A stretch of 64,000 nt of DNA from an uncultured Stenotrophomonas sp. (GCF_945952405.1 NZ_CAMFIA010000010.1:62001-126000), one strand, 5' to 3'; counted from the first letter of the stretch, positions 31,491 through 42,798 are shown. Translations and numbers: made by a program. Notes: generated by a model from the letters alone, not told the origin.

Positions 31491-34400
31491 ATGCCCTCGA
31501 TGAGCCGCCGCCAGTTCCTGAAGGTGACCGGGACCACCCTGGTCGGCTCCAGCCTGGCATTGATGGGCTTCGCGCCCGGCATCGCGCTCGCGGAGGTCCG
31601 GCAATACAAGCTGACCCGCGCGACCGAGACCCGCAACACCTGTACGTACTGTTCGGTGGCCTGCGGCATCCTGATGTACAGCCTCGGCGATGGCGCCAAG
31701 AACGCCGAGCCGAGCATCTTCCATATCGAGGGCGACCCCGACCACCCGGTCAATCGCGGCACGCTGTGCCCGAAGGGTGCCGGCCTGGCCGACATCATCC
31801 ACAGCAAGTCGCGCCTGCTCTACCCCGAGTACCGCGCGCCGGGCTCGAACGAATGGAGGCGGCTGAGCTGGGACGATGCGCTGGACCGCATCGCGCGGCT
31901 GATGAAGGAAGACCGCGACGCCAACTTCGTACAGAAGAACGAAGCCGGGCAGACGGTCAACCGCTGGCTGACCACCGGCATGCTGGCCGCCTCGGCCACC
32001 AGCAATGAAACCGCGGTGCTGACCCACAAGGTCGTGCGCTCCCTTGGCATGCTGGCATTCGACAACCAGGCACGTGTCTGACACGGCCCGACGGTGGCAG
32101 GTCTTGCCCCGACGCTAGGCCGTGGTGCGATGACGAATCACTGGGTCGACATCAAGAATGCCGACCTGATCCTGATCATGGGTGGCAATGCCGCCGAGGC
32201 ACACCCGTGCGGCTTCAAATGGGTGACCGAGGCCAAGGCACACAACAAGGCACGCCTGATCGTGGTCGATCCGCGCTTCAACCGCTCGGCCGCGGTGGCC
32301 GACGTGTATGCGCCGATCCGCACCGGCACCGACATCGTGTTCCTGGGTGGCCTGATCAACTACCTGTTGACCGAGGACCGCATCCAGCACGAGTACGTGC
32401 TGAACTACACCGACATGTCGTTCCTGGTGAAGGACGAGTTCGCCTTCAAGGATGGCCTGTATTCGGGCTACAACGAGGAGAAGCGCAGCTACGACCGTTC
32501 CAGCTGGGACTACGCCTACGGTGACGATGGCTTCGTGCGCAGCGATCCTACCCTGAAGGACCCGCGCTGCGTCTACAACCTGCTCAAGCAGCACTACGCG
32601 CGCTACACCGTGGACATGGTCGAGCGCATCTGCGGCACACCGGCCGACAGCATCCGCCAGGTGTGGGACATGATCGCGTCCACCGCGGGCAAGGACAAGG
32701 CGATGACCATCCTGTACGCGCTGGGCTGGACGCAGCACTCGATCGGCGCGCAGAACGTGCGTGCCGGCACCATGGTGCAGCTGCTGCTGGGCAACATCGG
32801 CGTGGCCGGTGGTGGCATGAACGCGCTGCGCGGGCATTCCAACATCCAGGGCCTGACCGATATCGGCCTGATGTCGGACCTGCTGCCCGGCTACCTGACC
32901 CTGCCGAAACAGGATGAGCAGGACTACGACGCCTACATCGCCAAGCGCACGCAGAAACCGCTGCGCGCCAACCAGATGTCGTTCTGGCAGAACTACCCGA
33001 AGTTCCACGTCAGCCTGATGAAGTCATGGTGGGGCGATGCCGCCAGCGCCGACAACAACTGGTGCTTCGACCACCTGCCCAAGCTCGACAAGCCGTACGA
33101 CATGCTGCAGGCGTACGAGCTGATGAACGAAGGCAAGATCCATGGCTACATCTGCCAGGGCTTCAACCCGCTGGCCTCGGCACCGAACAAGGGCAAGCTG
33201 ATCAGCGCGTTCTCCAAGCTGAAGTTCATGGTCAGCATGGACCCGCTGGAAACGGAGACCATCGCCTTCTGGCAGAACCATGGCGCGCTGAACGACGTCG
33301 ATCCCGCCAGCATCCAGACCGAAGTGTTCCGCCTGCCAACCACCTCCTTCGCCGAGGAGAACGGCGCGGTGGTCAATTCTTCGCGCTGGCTGCAGTGGCA
33401 CTGGAAGGGGGCCAATCCGCCGGGTGAAGCGCGCAGCGACATCGAGATCATGTCCGAGCTGTTCCATCGCATCAAGGCGATGTACCAGAAGGACGGGGGT
33501 GCCTGGTGGGAGCCGGTGCGCGACCTGGCCTGGAAGTACTCCAACCCGGAACTGCCGACCCCGGAAGAACTGGCGATGGAATACAACGGCAAGGCGCTGG
33601 CCGACGTGTTCGATCCGAAGGACCCGACCAAGCTGGTGCGCAAGGCTGGCGAACAGCTGGCCGCGTTCGGTGACCTGCGCGATGACGGCAGCACCGCGTC
33701 CGGCTGCTGGATCTACATCGGCGCCTGGGGACCGACCGGCAACATGATGGCGCGACGTGACAACAGCGACCCCACCGGCATCGGCAACACGCTGGGCTGG
33801 GCCTGGGCGTGGCCGGCCAACCGCCGTGTGATGTACAACCGCGCCTCGTGCGACGTGGCCGGGCAACCGTTCGATCCACGGCGCACGCTGCTGGCATGGA
33901 ATGGCAGGAACTGGGGCAACGTGGACGTGCCCGACTTCAAGGCCGATGAAGACCCCGCCGGTGGCATGGGCCCGTTCATCATGAACCCGGAAGGCATCGC
34001 CCGCTTCTTCGCCAAGGCCGGCATGGCCGAGGGGCCGTTCCCGGAACACTACGAGCCGTTCGATACACCGCTGCGCAGCAACCCGCTCAGCCCAGGCCAG
34101 GCATTGACCCTGAACAACCCGGCGGCACGCGTGTTCGCCAGTGACCGTGCGCAGATCGGCTCGCCGGACGAGTTCCCGCATGTGGCCACCACCTACCGCC
34201 TGACCGAGCATTTCCACTTCTGGACCAAGCACGGCAAGCTCAACGCCATCATCCAGCCCGAGCAGTTCGTGGAGATCGGCGCGGCCCTGGCCGACGAGCT
34301 GGGCATCAACAACGGCAGCCGCGTGCGGGTCAGTTCCAAGCGCGGGCATATCGAAGCGGTGGCCATGGTCACCAAGCGCATCAAGGCCCTGCAGATCGAC

Positions 34401-34559
34401 GGCAGGACCGTGCATCAGGTAGGCGTGCCGATCCACTGGGGCTTCCTCGGTGCGGCCAAGCCCGGCTACATCGCAAACACGCTGACCAACGCCATCGGTG
34501 ACGGCAACTCGCAGACGCCGGAATCGAAGTGCATCCTGGTCAAGGTCGAGAAGGTGTAG
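31491..34559 (+). CDS. fdnG: formate dehydrogenase alpha subunit, selenocysteine-containing (UGA at codon 197)
   Basis: 1022 residues when UGA at 32079-32081 is read as selenocysteine. Reading on gives [16 protein letters not shown], the active-site context of FdnG/FdoG, and a SECIS hairpin follows. A Tat signal (SRRQFLK, residues 5-11) and a [4Fe-4S] site (Cys51, 54, 58, 93) precede it. The rest is the molybdopterin (bis-MGD) oxidoreductase fold with [21 protein letters not shown] and a C-terminal dinucleotide-binding domain. It oxidises formate to CO2 in the periplasm and passes electrons to FdnH/FdnI. GGAG lies upstream of the ATG. Whether it is the nitrate-linked (Fdn) or aerobic (Fdo) form cannot be told. 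Confidence 0.96.
32082..32124 (+). promoter_or_regulatory. bacterial SECIS element
   Basis: Directly after the UGA, an outer stem CACGGCC/GGCCGTG (32082-32088 with 32118-32124) encloses an inner hairpin GG-T-GGCA-GGTCT-TGCC-CC (32093-32110). The bulged T at 32095 and the GGTCT loop match the E. coli fdhF/fdnG SECIS that SelB binds. The distance from UGA to the inner stem is 11 nt, as in E. coli. Confidence 0.9.
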
Positions 34560-34569
34560 GAGACACGTC

Positions 34570-35487
34570 ATGTCACTGCAATCGCTGGACATCATCCGCC
34601 GCTCGGCCACCACCACGCCCTCGCCGGAAGCGCGTGGCGCGCACACCGGCCAGGTCGCCAAGCTGATCGATGTGAGCAAATGCATCGGCTGCAAGGCCTG
34701 CCAGGTCGCCTGCATGGAATGGAACGACCTGCGCGACGAAGTCGGCAGCTGCGTTGGCAGCTATGACAATCCGCCCGACCTGAGCGAGCAGTCGTGGACG
34801 GTGATGAAATTCCGCGAGTACGAGGATGAGAAGGGCAAGCTGGAATGGCTGATCCGCAAGGAAGGCTGCATGCACTGCAGCGACCCGGGCTGCCTGAAGG
34901 CCTGCCCGTCGCCCGGTGCGATCATCCAGTACGCCAACGGCATCGTCGACTTCCAGGAAGAGAACTGCATCGGCTGCGGCTACTGCGTGACCGGCTGCCC
35001 GTTCGATGTGCCACGCATTTCCAAGAAGGACCACAAGGCCTACAAGTGCACGCTGTGCTCGGACCGGGTGGCCGTAGGCCAGGAACCGGCCTGCGTGAAG
35101 ACCTGCCCGACCGGCGCGATTACCTTCGGCAGCAAGCAGGCGATGACCGAGCATGCCGCCGGCCGCGTCGAAGACCTGAAGTCGCGCGGCTATGAGAACG
35201 CCGGCCTGTACGACCCACAGGGCGTCGGCGGCACCCACGTGATGTACGTGCTGCAGCATGTGGACAAGCCCGAGCTGTACGCCGACCTGCCCAAGGACCC
35301 GCGCATCAGCCCAATGGTGGAGGTCTGGAAGGGCGTGGCCAAACCGCTCGGCGTGCTGGCGATCGCCGCCACCGCCTTCGCCGGCTTCCTGCATTACATC
35401 GGCATCGGCCGCAACACGGTCAATGACGAGGAAGAAGAGGAAGCCGAGCACGAGGCGAAGAAGATCGAAGAGGAGCAGCGGCCATGA
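34570..35487 (+). CDS. fdnH: formate dehydrogenase beta (iron-sulfur) subunit
   Basis: 305 residues from [17 protein letters not shown], preceded by GGAG. It carries four [4Fe-4S] cluster motifs: Cys38, 41, 44, 48 ([11 protein letters not shown]), then [24 protein letters not shown] and CTLCSDRV...[10 protein letters not shown]. One transmembrane helix near the C-terminus ([21 protein letters not shown]) anchors it. It relays electrons from FdnG to the cytochrome b subunit. The gene lies 10 bp after fdnG and its end overlaps fdnI as ATGA. Confidence 0.96.
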   Translation: MSLQSLDIIRRSATTTPSPEARGAHTGQVAKLIDVSKCIGCKACQVACMEWNDLRDEVGSCVGSYDNPPDLSEQSWTVMKFREYEDEKGKLEWLIRKEGCMHCSDPGCLKACPSPGAIIQYANGIVDFQEENCIGCGYCVTGCPFDVPRISKKDHKAYKCTLCSDRVAVGQEPACVKTCPTGAITFGSKQAMTEHAAGRVEDLKSRGYENAGLYDPQGVGGTHVMYVLQHVDKPELYADLPKDPRISPMVEVWKGVAKPLGVLAIAATAFAGFLHYIGIGRNTVNDEEEEEAEHEAKKIEEEQRP

Positions 35488-36131
35488 AGTACGCCCCGCA
35501 CCCGCGGCAGATCATCCGCTACCGCGCGCCGACCCGCATCAACCACTGGATCGTGGCGATCTGCTTCGTGCTGACCGCGCTGTCCGGGCTGGCGCTGTTC
35601 CACCCTGCCCTGTTCCCGCTGACCCAGCTGTTCGGTGGTGGGCCGTGGACGCGCATCCTGCACCCGTTCATCGGCCTGGCCATGGTGATCGGCTTTGCCC
35701 TGCTCGCACTCCGCATGTGGCGCGACAACCTGCCTACCGCGGATGACCGTGCGTGGATGCGCGGCATGCGTGACGTGCTGCGCAACGAGGACGAGAAGCT
35801 GCCGCCGGTGGGCCGCTTCAATGCCGGCCAGAAGCTGCTGTTCTGGGCCATCATCGGCTGCCTGTCGGCGCTGCTGCTGACCGGCTTCGTGATCTGGCGG
35901 CAGTACTTCAGCCACTTCTTCCCGATCGGGCTGATCCGCTTCTCGGTACTTGCCCATGCGCTGTTCGGCTGGGTGCTGGTCTGCGCGATCGTGGTGCACA
36001 TCTATGCCGCCATCTGGATCAAGGGCTCGGTACGGGCGATGACCCAGGGCAAGGTGACCTACGGCTGGGCGTACAAGCACCACCGGCAGTGGTTCCGCGA
36101 CCTCCTGCGTGGCCGCCGCGAGCAGGGCTAG
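35484..36131 (+). CDS. fdnI: formate dehydrogenase gamma subunit (cytochrome b556)
   Basis: 215 residues with four membrane helices ([83 protein letters not shown]). His in RINHW and in helix four fit haem b ligands. It passes electrons from FdnH to quinone in the inner membrane. Starts inside the fdnH stop (ATGA). Confidence 0.95.
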   Translation: MKYAPHPRQIIRYRAPTRINHWIVAICFVLTALSGLALFHPALFPLTQLFGGGPWTRILHPFIGLAMVIGFALLALRMWRDNLPTADDRAWMRGMRDVLRNEDEKLPPVGRFNAGQKLLFWAIIGCLSALLLTGFVIWRQYFSHFFPIGLIRFSVLAHALFGWVLVCAIVVHIYAAIWIKGSVRAMTQGKVTYGWAYKHHRQWFRDLLRGRREQG

Positions 36132-36170
36132 CGGCCCCACCCTGCCTTCGATAGAACTCTGCGATGTGCA

Positions 36171-36194
36171 GTAGATCCACGCCATGCGTGGATG
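36171..36194. repeat. single SMAG repeat
   Basis: GTAGATCCACGCCATGCGTGGAT, in the 190-bp gap between fdnI and fdhE. It is the only SMAG unit inside the selenium island. Confidence 0.8.
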
Positions 36195-36321
36195 AACGCG
36201 GCCATGATCGAAACCGGACGTCTGTAGCGTCCAGCCATGCCCGACGGCGCTGCTTCAAACACGCTGGACGCCGGCGCCGACAACGGCGAGGATGGAGCCT
36301 GGTTCTTCCGGCTGGCCCCGC

Positions 36322-37305
36322 ATGGCGCAACGCATCCTTGAACCCGGTGAAATCGAGACGCTGGCCTCGCGCGATGTTCCGCGCATCATCCTGCCCGATG
36401 TCGATTCGCTGTTCGCCGCGCGTGCGGCGCGGCTGCGCAGCCTGTCCGCACACAGCGCCATCGGCGGCTACCTGCAGCTGCTGGCGGCACTGGCCGATGC
36501 ACAGCAGGCAGTTCTGGAAGCACTGTCACCGCAGCATCGCGAAGCGCTGCAGGCACAGGCGCGCGCGCAGCAGTCGAGCGCGGCAGCCAGTGCCGGCATG
36601 CCGTTGCGGCCGGCCAACACGCTCCAGCTGGATGGCCGTTGGCGGCAGTGGCTGCGCACGCTGTGCCAGCACTGCGCCGATGAAGCCGGGCTGCCGGCGG
36701 AGACCCGGCAGGAGCTGCTGCGCGTTGCCGCCGCCGATGACGCCTGGCTGGATGCGCAGGCACATGCGGTGCTGGAGCGCGACGATGCGCCCTCGCTGGA
36801 CGCGGTCGCTGCGCTGCTGGTGATGAACGCACTGCAGGTCTATTGGGCAGTGCTGGCCGCCAGCTTCCGCCCCACCGAGCTGAAGCCGCTGGCCGACGCG
36901 CCAGGGCTGTGCCCGCTGTGCGGCAGCCTGCCGGTGGCCAGCGTGGTGCAGGCACGGCCGCCCTATGCCTCCTACCGCTACCTGTCATGCTCACTATGCG
37001 CCTGCCAGTGGCACTACGTCCGCGTGCAGTGCAGCCAGTGCGGCGCCGCCGGCAAGGACATCGCCTACCGCGCCCTCGCAGATGTCGACGGTGACAGCGG
37101 CGAGGCCATCCGTGAGAGCGCGGTGCGTGCCGAGACCTGCGACCATTGCCGCAGCTACCGCAAGATCCTGTACCTGGAAAAGGACCCGGCGCTGGAACCG
37201 GTCGCCGATGATCTCGGCACACTGGCACTGGACCTGCTGCTGGGCGAGGAAGGCTACGCGCGTGCGAGCCAGAACCCGCTGCTGTGGCAATCCGACGACG
37301 ACTGA
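36322..37305 (+). CDS. fdhE: formate dehydrogenase accessory protein FdhE
   Basis: 327 residues from MAQRILEPGEIETLASRDVP, chosen by alignment with the usual FdhE N-terminus; an ATG at 36292 with GGCGAGG in front is possible and adds 10 residues. The C-terminal half has four CxxC pairs (CPLCGS, CSLCAC, CSQCG, CDHCRSY), the rubredoxin-like metal site of FdhE. The protein is needed for an active respiratory formate dehydrogenase and acts in the cytoplasm on the FdnGH subunits before Tat export. It ends 3 bp before selA. Confidence 0.93.
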   Translation: MAQRILEPGEIETLASRDVPRIILPDVDSLFAARAARLRSLSAHSAIGGYLQLLAALADAQQAVLEALSPQHREALQAQARAQQSSAAASAGMPLRPANTLQLDGRWRQWLRTLCQHCADEAGLPAETRQELLRVAAADDAWLDAQAHAVLERDDAPSLDAVAALLVMNALQVYWAVLAASFRPTELKPLADAPGLCPLCGSLPVASVVQARPPYASYRYLSCSLCACQWHYVRVQCSQCGAAGKDIAYRALADVDGDSGEAIRESAVRAETCDHCRSYRKILYLEKDPALEPVADDLGTLALDLLLGEEGYARASQNPLLWQSDDD

Positions 37306-37308
37306 CCG

Positions 37309-38727
37309 ATGCCCGCGACGCCTCCCGCATCGGCTTCCGCCCTGCCCTCGCTGGACCGGCTGCTGCGCCTGCCGGCCCTGTCCACGCTGATCGACCGGCA
37401 CGGGCGCAGCCACGTCACCCGGCTGCTGCGCACGCACCTGCAGGCGCTGCGTGAGCACATCGGCAATGGCCAGCTTTCGGCCGTGCACCTGCAGCAGGCC
37501 ATTGAGGGTCCGGCACTGGTGGCCGCACTCGACGCCCTGCTGGCAGCCGATGCCCGGCTGGATCTGCAGCCGATGTTCAACCTGACCGGCACCGTGCTGC
37601 ACACCAACCTCGGCCGCGCATTGCTGCCCAATGCCGCGGTGCAGGCGGTCACCCGCGCGATGACCGCGCCGGTCGATCTGGAATTCGACATCACCCGCGG
37701 CCGCCGCGGTGACCGTGATGCACGGGTGCAGGCCCTGCTCTGCGAACTGACCGGTGCCGAAGCCGCCACCGTGGTCAACAACAACGCGGCAGCGGTCCTG
37801 CTGCTGCTCAACAGCCTGGCCAACCGCCGCGAGGTGGTGGTGTCGCGCGGCGAACTGGTGGAAATCGGCGGTGCCTTCCGCATTCCCGATGTGATGCGCA
37901 GTGCCGGCGCACGGCTGCTGGAAGTGGGCACCACCAACCGCACCCATCCGGCCGACTTCGCCAGCGCCATCGGCGCGCGCACCGCGCTGCTGATGGAGGT
38001 GCATGCCAGCAACTACGCGATCACCGGCTTCACCGCCAAGGTCGGAACCGCCGCGATGGCGGCGATCGCGCATGAACATGGCCTGCCGCTGGTGGTGGAC
38101 CTGGGCAGCGGCAGCCTGTGCGATCTCGCCATGTTCGGGCTGCCGCACGAGCCGACCGTGCAGGAAACACTGGCGGCCGGTGCCGACCTGGTCTCGTTCA
38201 GCGGCGACAAGCTGCTGGGCGGGCCGCAGGCCGGCATCATCGCCGGCCGTGCCGACCTGATCGCACGGATCAACCGCAATCCGCTCAAGCGCGCGCTGCG
38301 CATGGACAAGATGGGACTGGCCGCACTGGAAGCCGTGCTGGCCCTGTACCGCGAGCCTGAGCTGCTGGTGCAGCGGCTGCCGACACTGCGTACCCTGGCG
38401 CGCGCGCAGCAGGACATCGATGCGCAGGCACAGCGCCTGCTGCAGCCGATGCGTGCCGCGCTGGCACCGGGTTACACCCTGGAGCCGGCACTGATGCACA
38501 GCCAGATCGGCAGCGGTGCGCAGCCGCAGGCACAGCTGGCCAGCGCCGGCCTACGCATCACCAGCACGCGTCGAGGCGGGCTGGATCGCCTCGCCCGGCA
38601 GCTGCGGCAGCTGCCGCAGCCGGTACTGGGCCGCATCGCCGATGACGCCCTGTGGCTGGACCTGCGCTGCCTGCAACCTGACGACGAAGCGGGTTTCCTC
38701 TCGCAGTGGAACGCGCTGCAGGCATGA
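37309..38727 (+). CDS. selA: L-seryl-tRNA(Sec) selenium transferase
   Basis: 472 residues. SelA signatures are [36 protein letters not shown] and the PLP-binding segment [12 protein letters not shown] with Lys301. With PLP it converts Ser-tRNA(Sec) to Sec-tRNA(Sec) using selenophosphate. It starts 3 bp after fdhE and ends in ATGA overlapping selB, so fdhE-selA-selB are very likely one transcript. Confidence 0.97.
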   Translation: MPATPPASASALPSLDRLLRLPALSTLIDRHGRSHVTRLLRTHLQALREHIGNGQLSAVHLQQAIEGPALVAALDALLAADARLDLQPMFNLTGTVLHTNLGRALLPNAAVQAVTRAMTAPVDLEFDITRGRRGDRDARVQALLCELTGAEAATVVNNNAAAVLLLLNSLANRREVVVSRGELVEIGGAFRIPDVMRSAGARLLEVGTTNRTHPADFASAIGARTALLMEVHASNYAITGFTAKVGTAAMAAIAHEHGLPLVVDLGSGSLCDLAMFGLPHEPTVQETLAAGADLVSFSGDKLLGGPQAGIIAGRADLIARINRNPLKRALRMDKMGLAALEAVLALYREPELLVQRLPTLRTLARAQQDIDAQAQRLLQPMRAALAPGYTLEPALMHSQIGSGAQPQAQLASAGLRITSTRRGGLDRLARQLRQLPQPVLGRIADDALWLDLRCLQPDDEAGFLSQWNALQA

Positions 38728-40655
38728 TCGTCGGCACCGCCGGGCATATCGACCATGGCAAGACCCGGCTGGTTCGGGCCTTGACCGGCATCGAGACCGA
38801 TCGCCTGCAGGAAGAACGCGCACGCGGCATCTCCATCGAACTGGGCTATGCCTATGTTGCGGTCGCGAGCACCAGCGCCGAAGGACCTGCCGCCATGCTG
38901 GGCTTCGTCGACGTCCCCGGCCACGAGCGCTTCGTGCACACCATGGTGGCCGGCGCGACCGGCATCGACGTCGCGCTGCTGGTGGTCGCCGCCGACGACG
39001 GAGTGATGCCGCAGACCCGCGAGCACCTGGCCATCCTGCAGTTGCTCGGTGTTGATCGCGGAGCAGTGGCCCTGACCAAGATCGATCGTGTGGATGCCGC
39101 ACGCATCGCCCGGGTCGAGATCGAGATCGCCGCGTTGCTGGCCGGCACGCCGCTGCAGGACGCTCCCTTGTTTGCCTGCAACAGCACCGCCGACGACGAC
39201 GCCGGCGTCAGCGCGCTGCGCAGCCAGCTGCATGCATGGGCCGCCGCTGATGCCAGCACGCGCCAGGCCGGACTGCGCGCAGAATTGTTCCGCATGCCGG
39301 TGGACCGCGTGTTCTCGCTGGCCGGCCATGGCACGCTGGCCACCGGCGCGGTGCATGGCGGCATCGCCACGGTTGGTGAACACCTGCAGCTGATGCCGGC
39401 TGCCACCGAAGTGCGCGTGCGCAGCATCCATGCGCAGAACCGGGCCAGCGAGCGCGCGATGGCCGGGCAGCGCTGCGCCCTGAACCTGGCCGCCATCGCC
39501 CGCGACGAGATCAATCGTGGCGACTGGATTGCCGACCCGCGCGCCCTGCTGGCCACCACCCGCGTTGATGTACGCCTGCGGCTGTCGGCGCTGGCCGCGC
39601 CGTTGCGCGACTGGGCGCCACTGCACATCCATTGGGGCACGATGCATCGGCAGGCCCATGTGGTGCTGCTTGAGGACGAAGATCACGGCCATGGACAACT
39701 CGTGCAGCTGGTGTTCGCGGCACCGGTCTGCGCGATGTGCGGCGACCGTTTCATCGCCCGCGACTCGGCCGCCACGCACACGCTGGGCGGCGGCATCGTG
39801 CTCGATCCGGACCCGCCACAGCGGCGCCGTCGCAGCCCGGCACGGTTGGCGTGGCTGCGGGCACTGCAGCAGCTGGCCGGCGGCGCCGGGGTTGGCCCGC
39901 TGTTGCAGCAGGCACCTGCCGGCATCCCGCTCACGGCCCTGCAGCGCTACTGCCGGCGCGCCGCGGAACAGATCGAACTGCCGCCGAACGCGCGGCGCAT
40001 CCTCACCCGCGACGACACGGTGGTCATCCTCGCTTCGCACTGGCAGGCACTGCGCGGGCAGGTGACCGCTTCGCTGCACGGCTGGCACGCGCGGCGCCCG
40101 GACGAAGCCGGTGTCGACAGCGGCCGGCTGCACCGCAGCACCCTTCCGGCGTTGCCGGCAAGCCTGTGGAACGCGCTGCTGCAGGACCTGCTGGATGACG
40201 GCCAGTTGCAACGCGTGGGCGCCTGGTGGCGCCTGCCCGGGCATGACCACGCCCCACCGGAACGCGAGCGCCTGCTGCTCGAGCGCCTGCTGCCGCCGCT
40301 GCAGGCCGGAGGATTCGATCCCCCCTGGGTGCGCACCCTGGCCGCCGACCTCGGCCTCGCCGAGGACGAGGTCCGTGCCGTCCTGCGCCGGGCCGCGGCG
40401 CGCGGCGAACTGTTCCAGGTGGTGCCCGACCTGTTCTACGCACCGCCCCGCATCGCCGAGCTGGCGGCGATCGTTGCACAGCTGTCACAGGCCACCGGCA
40501 CGCTGGATGCGGCGGCATTCCGCGATGCCATCGGCCTGGGCCGCAAGCGCAGCATCCAGATCTTGGAGTTCTTCAATCGCGTTGGCTACACTCGGCGTGT
40601 CGGTGACCAGCATCGGCCGCGCAGCGATCTGCAGTGGAATGCGGCACGCGGTTGA
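38724..40655 (+). CDS. selB: selenocysteine-specific elongation factor SelB
   Basis: 643 residues from [14 protein letters not shown]; the start overlaps the selA stop (ATGA), and an in-frame upstream ATG is ignored. GTPase motifs are GHIDHGKT (7-14), DVPGHE and TKID. EF-Tu-like domains follow, then four winged-helix domains in the C-terminal third, ending [23 protein letters not shown], which bind SECIS RNA. It delivers Sec-tRNA(Sec) to UGA codons of SECIS-bearing mRNA such as fdnG just upstream. Confidence 0.97.
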   Translation: MIVGTAGHIDHGKTRLVRALTGIETDRLQEERARGISIELGYAYVAVASTSAEGPAAMLGFVDVPGHERFVHTMVAGATGIDVALLVVAADDGVMPQTREHLAILQLLGVDRGAVALTKIDRVDAARIARVEIEIAALLAGTPLQDAPLFACNSTADDDAGVSALRSQLHAWAAADASTRQAGLRAELFRMPVDRVFSLAGHGTLATGAVHGGIATVGEHLQLMPAATEVRVRSIHAQNRASERAMAGQRCALNLAAIARDEINRGDWIADPRALLATTRVDVRLRLSALAAPLRDWAPLHIHWGTMHRQAHVVLLEDEDHGHGQLVQLVFAAPVCAMCGDRFIARDSAATHTLGGGIVLDPDPPQRRRRSPARLAWLRALQQLAGGAGVGPLLQQAPAGIPLTALQRYCRRAAEQIELPPNARRILTRDDTVVILASHWQALRGQVTASLHGWHARRPDEAGVDSGRLHRSTLPALPASLWNALLQDLLDDGQLQRVGAWWRLPGHDHAPPERERLLLERLLPPLQAGGFDPPWVRTLAADLGLAEDEVRAVLRRAAARGELFQVVPDLFYAPPRIAELAAIVAQLSQATGTLDAAAFRDAIGLGRKRSIQILEFFNRVGYTRRVGDQHRPRSDLQWNAARG

Positions 40656-40678
40656 ACCCACCGCACCGCCTTACTTTC

Positions 40679-40774
40679 GGAAGGCATGCGCATCCGGGCA
40701 TGCGGCTGGGCTTCAAACCCAGTAGGGGGCGTCGATCGTTCCCTGGTAGGTTCGACTCCTGCTGTCTTCCGCCA
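40679..40774 (+). tRNA. selC: tRNA-Sec (anticodon TCA)
   Basis: 96 nt with an 8-bp acceptor stem (GGAAGGCA with TGTCTTCC, one G-U), encoded GCCA end, and an anticodon loop CTTCAAA giving TCA at 40713-40715. A long variable arm (TAGGGGGCGTCGATCGTTCCC) and GGTTCGACTCC T arm follow. Length and the extended acceptor stem are typical of bacterial selenocysteine tRNA. It sits 23 bp after selB and 26 bp before selD, on the same strand. Confidence 0.96.
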
Positions 40775-40800
40775 TTCGTGTTTCCGCAGGAGATGCTGGC

Positions 40801-41880
40801 ATGGCCACCCACGTGCAGTCCCCCGCTCCGTCCTCCGCCGATGCCCCGCAGCGGCTGACCTCGCTGGCCCACGGCGGCGGCTGCGGCTGCAAGATCGCGC
40901 CGGGCGTGCTGGCCGAGCTGCTGCGCGGCGCGCCTGCATTGCCGGCGCCGGCCGAGCTGCTGGTGGGCCGCGAGACCAGCGACGACGCCGCGGTGTACCG
41001 CCTCGATGACCGCCAGGCGATCGTCGCCACCACCGATTTCTTCATGCCGATCGTCGATGACCCGTTCGACTTCGGCCGCATCGCCGCCACCAACGCACTG
41101 TCGGACCTGTACGCGATGGGCGCGCGGCCGCTGTTCGCGCTGGCCATCGTGGGCATGCCGATCAACAGCCTGCCGCAGGACACCATCCGCGGCATCCTGC
41201 AGGGCGGTGAACGCGCCTGCGCCGATGCCGGCATCGTGGTCGCCGGCGGCCACAGCATCGATTCGGTGGAGCCGATCTACGGCCTGGCCGCGATCGGCGT
41301 GCTCGACCCGCAGCGGCTCAAGCGCAACGCCGATGCGCGCGCCGGCGACGTGCTGGTGCTGGGCAAGCCACTGGGCGTGGGCGTGTATTCGTCGGCATTG
41401 AAGAAGGAACTGCTGGATGCTGACGGTTACCGGCAGATGCTCGATTCAACCACCCGCCTCAACACCGTCGGCGTGGCCCTGGCCGCGCTGGACGGCGTGC
41501 ATGCGATGACCGACGTCACCGGCTTCGGCCTGCTCGGCCATCTGCTGGAAGTGTGCCGCGCCAGCGGCGTCGCCGCCGAACTGGACAGTGCACGGGTCCC
41601 CTTGCTGCCGCAGGCGCTGGAGCTGCTGCAGCGCGGCTGCGTGACCGGCGCCTCCACCCGCAACTGGGCCTCGTATGGTGCCGAGGTGCGCTTCGGCGAA
41701 GGCGTGGCCGCGCACTGGCAACCACTGCTGACCGATCCGCAGACCAGCGGCGGCCTGCTGGTGTCGTGTGCGCCGGAAGCGCTGGATGCGGTACTGGCCG
41801 GTTTCCACAACGCGGGCTTCGCGCAGGCGGCGGTGGTGGGCCGCCTGGGTGCGGGAGTGCCGGGCGTCAGCGTGCGCTGA
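40801..41880 (+). CDS. selD: selenide, water dikinase (selenophosphate synthetase)
   Basis: 359 residues with AGGAGATG before the ATG. The active-site loop is HGGGCGCK; Cys28 stands where some SelD proteins have selenocysteine, and Lys31 is conserved. The AIR-synthase fold shows DDAAVYRLDD, TDFFMPIVDDPFDFGRIAATNALSDLYAMGA and TDVTGFGLLGHL, then LTDPQTSGGLLVS. It makes selenophosphate from selenide and ATP for SelA. Last gene of the selenium island. Confidence 0.97.
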   Translation: MATHVQSPAPSSADAPQRLTSLAHGGGCGCKIAPGVLAELLRGAPALPAPAELLVGRETSDDAAVYRLDDRQAIVATTDFFMPIVDDPFDFGRIAATNALSDLYAMGARPLFALAIVGMPINSLPQDTIRGILQGGERACADAGIVVAGGHSIDSVEPIYGLAAIGVLDPQRLKRNADARAGDVLVLGKPLGVGVYSSALKKELLDADGYRQMLDSTTRLNTVGVALAALDGVHAMTDVTGFGLLGHLLEVCRASGVAAELDSARVPLLPQALELLQRGCVTGASTRNWASYGAEVRFGEGVAAHWQPLLTDPQTSGGLLVSCAPEALDAVLAGFHNAGFAQAAVVGRLGAGVPGVSVR

Positions 41881-41896
41881 GGCGCTGCAACGACAA

Positions 41897-41914
41897 GGGC
41901 GCCGCAAGGCGCCC
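41897..41914. terminator. bidirectional hairpin between selD and yicC
   Basis: A 7-bp stem GGGCGCC/GGCGCCC with loop GCAA between two converging stop codons. It lacks a T run. Confidence 0.5.
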
Positions 41915-41937
41915 CCGTCATGCCGGTGCGTGCAGCA

Positions 41938-42798
41938 TCACTCGATGTTCTGCACCTGTTCGCGGATCTGGTCGATCAGCACCTTCAGCTCGACCGCGGC
42001 ATTGGACGTGCGGCTGTCCACCGACTTCGAACCCAGCGTGTTGGCCTCGCGGTTGAATTCCTGCAGCAGGAAGTCCAGGCGGCGGCCGACCGGCTCGCGC
42101 TGCTTGAGCACGCGGCGGATCTCGACGATGTGGCTGCCGAGGCGGTCCAGTTCCTCGTCCACGTCCAGCTTCTGCAGCCACAGCACCAGTTCCTGCTCGG
42201 CACGGCCCGGATCGACCGGGTGCGGCAGGTCGGCCAGGCGCGCGGCCAGCTTGGCGCGCTGGCCGTCGCGGATCGCCGGGATCAGGGTGCGGACTTCGCT
42301 GGCGATGCGCTCGATGCCGTCCACGCGTTCGCTGATGGCCGTCGCCAGCTTGCCGCCTTCACGTTCACGGGCCTCGACGAAGCCATCCAGCACCTGCTCC
42401 AGCAGGGCCAGGGCCTCGGCCTGCAGGGCGGCCGCATCGGCGGCCTCGCCGCGGGTCACGCCCGGCAGCTGCAGCAGGTCGGTGAAGCTGACCTGCAGGT
42501 TGGGGAAATCGGAGGTCAGGCGGTGCGCCAGGCGCCCCAGCTGGCCCAGCAGGGCTTCGTCCACCTGCAGGTTGGCGGCCGCTTCCGGCGCGCGCAGGCG
42601 CATCACCAGATCCAGCTTGCCGCGGCTCAGGCGCGCGGCGATGCGCTCGCGCAGCTGCGGCTCCAGCGCCCGCAGTTCCTCGGGCAGGCGGGTGCCGACC
42701 TCCAGGAAGCGGTGATTGACCGAGCGCAGCTCGCAGCCCAGCGTGCCCAACGGGGTGACCCGCTCGCCGCCGGCGTAGGCGGTCATGCTTCGAATCAT
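41938..42798 (-). CDS. yicC: YicC family protein
   Basis: 286 residues starting [12 protein letters not shown] and ending [16 protein letters not shown], the two best conserved ends of the YicC family; [20 protein letters not shown] is a further match. E. coli YicC is an endoribonuclease that acts on some small RNAs. It is divergent from rph, an exoribonuclease, a neighbourhood kept in many proteobacteria. Confidence 0.93.
   Translation of the reverse strand: MIRSMTAYAGGERVTPLGTLGCELRSVNHRFLEVGTRLPEELRALEPQLRERIAARLSRGKLDLVMRLRAPEAAANLQVDEALLGQLGRLAHRLTSDFPNLQVSFTDLLQLPGVTRGEAADAAALQAEALALLEQVLDGFVEAREREGGKLATAISERVDGIERIASEVRTLIPAIRDGQRAKLAARLADLPHPVDPGRAEQELVLWLQKLDVDEELDRLGSHIVEIRRVLKQREPVGRRLDFLLQEFNREANTLGSKSVDSRTSNAAVELKVLIDQIREQVQNIE

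Noticed and set aside
32079..32120. Premature stop splitting fdnG into two genes or a pseudogene
   Set aside because: The downstream frame is the same, the residue is the known selenocysteine site, a SECIS follows, and the decoding genes lie beside it.
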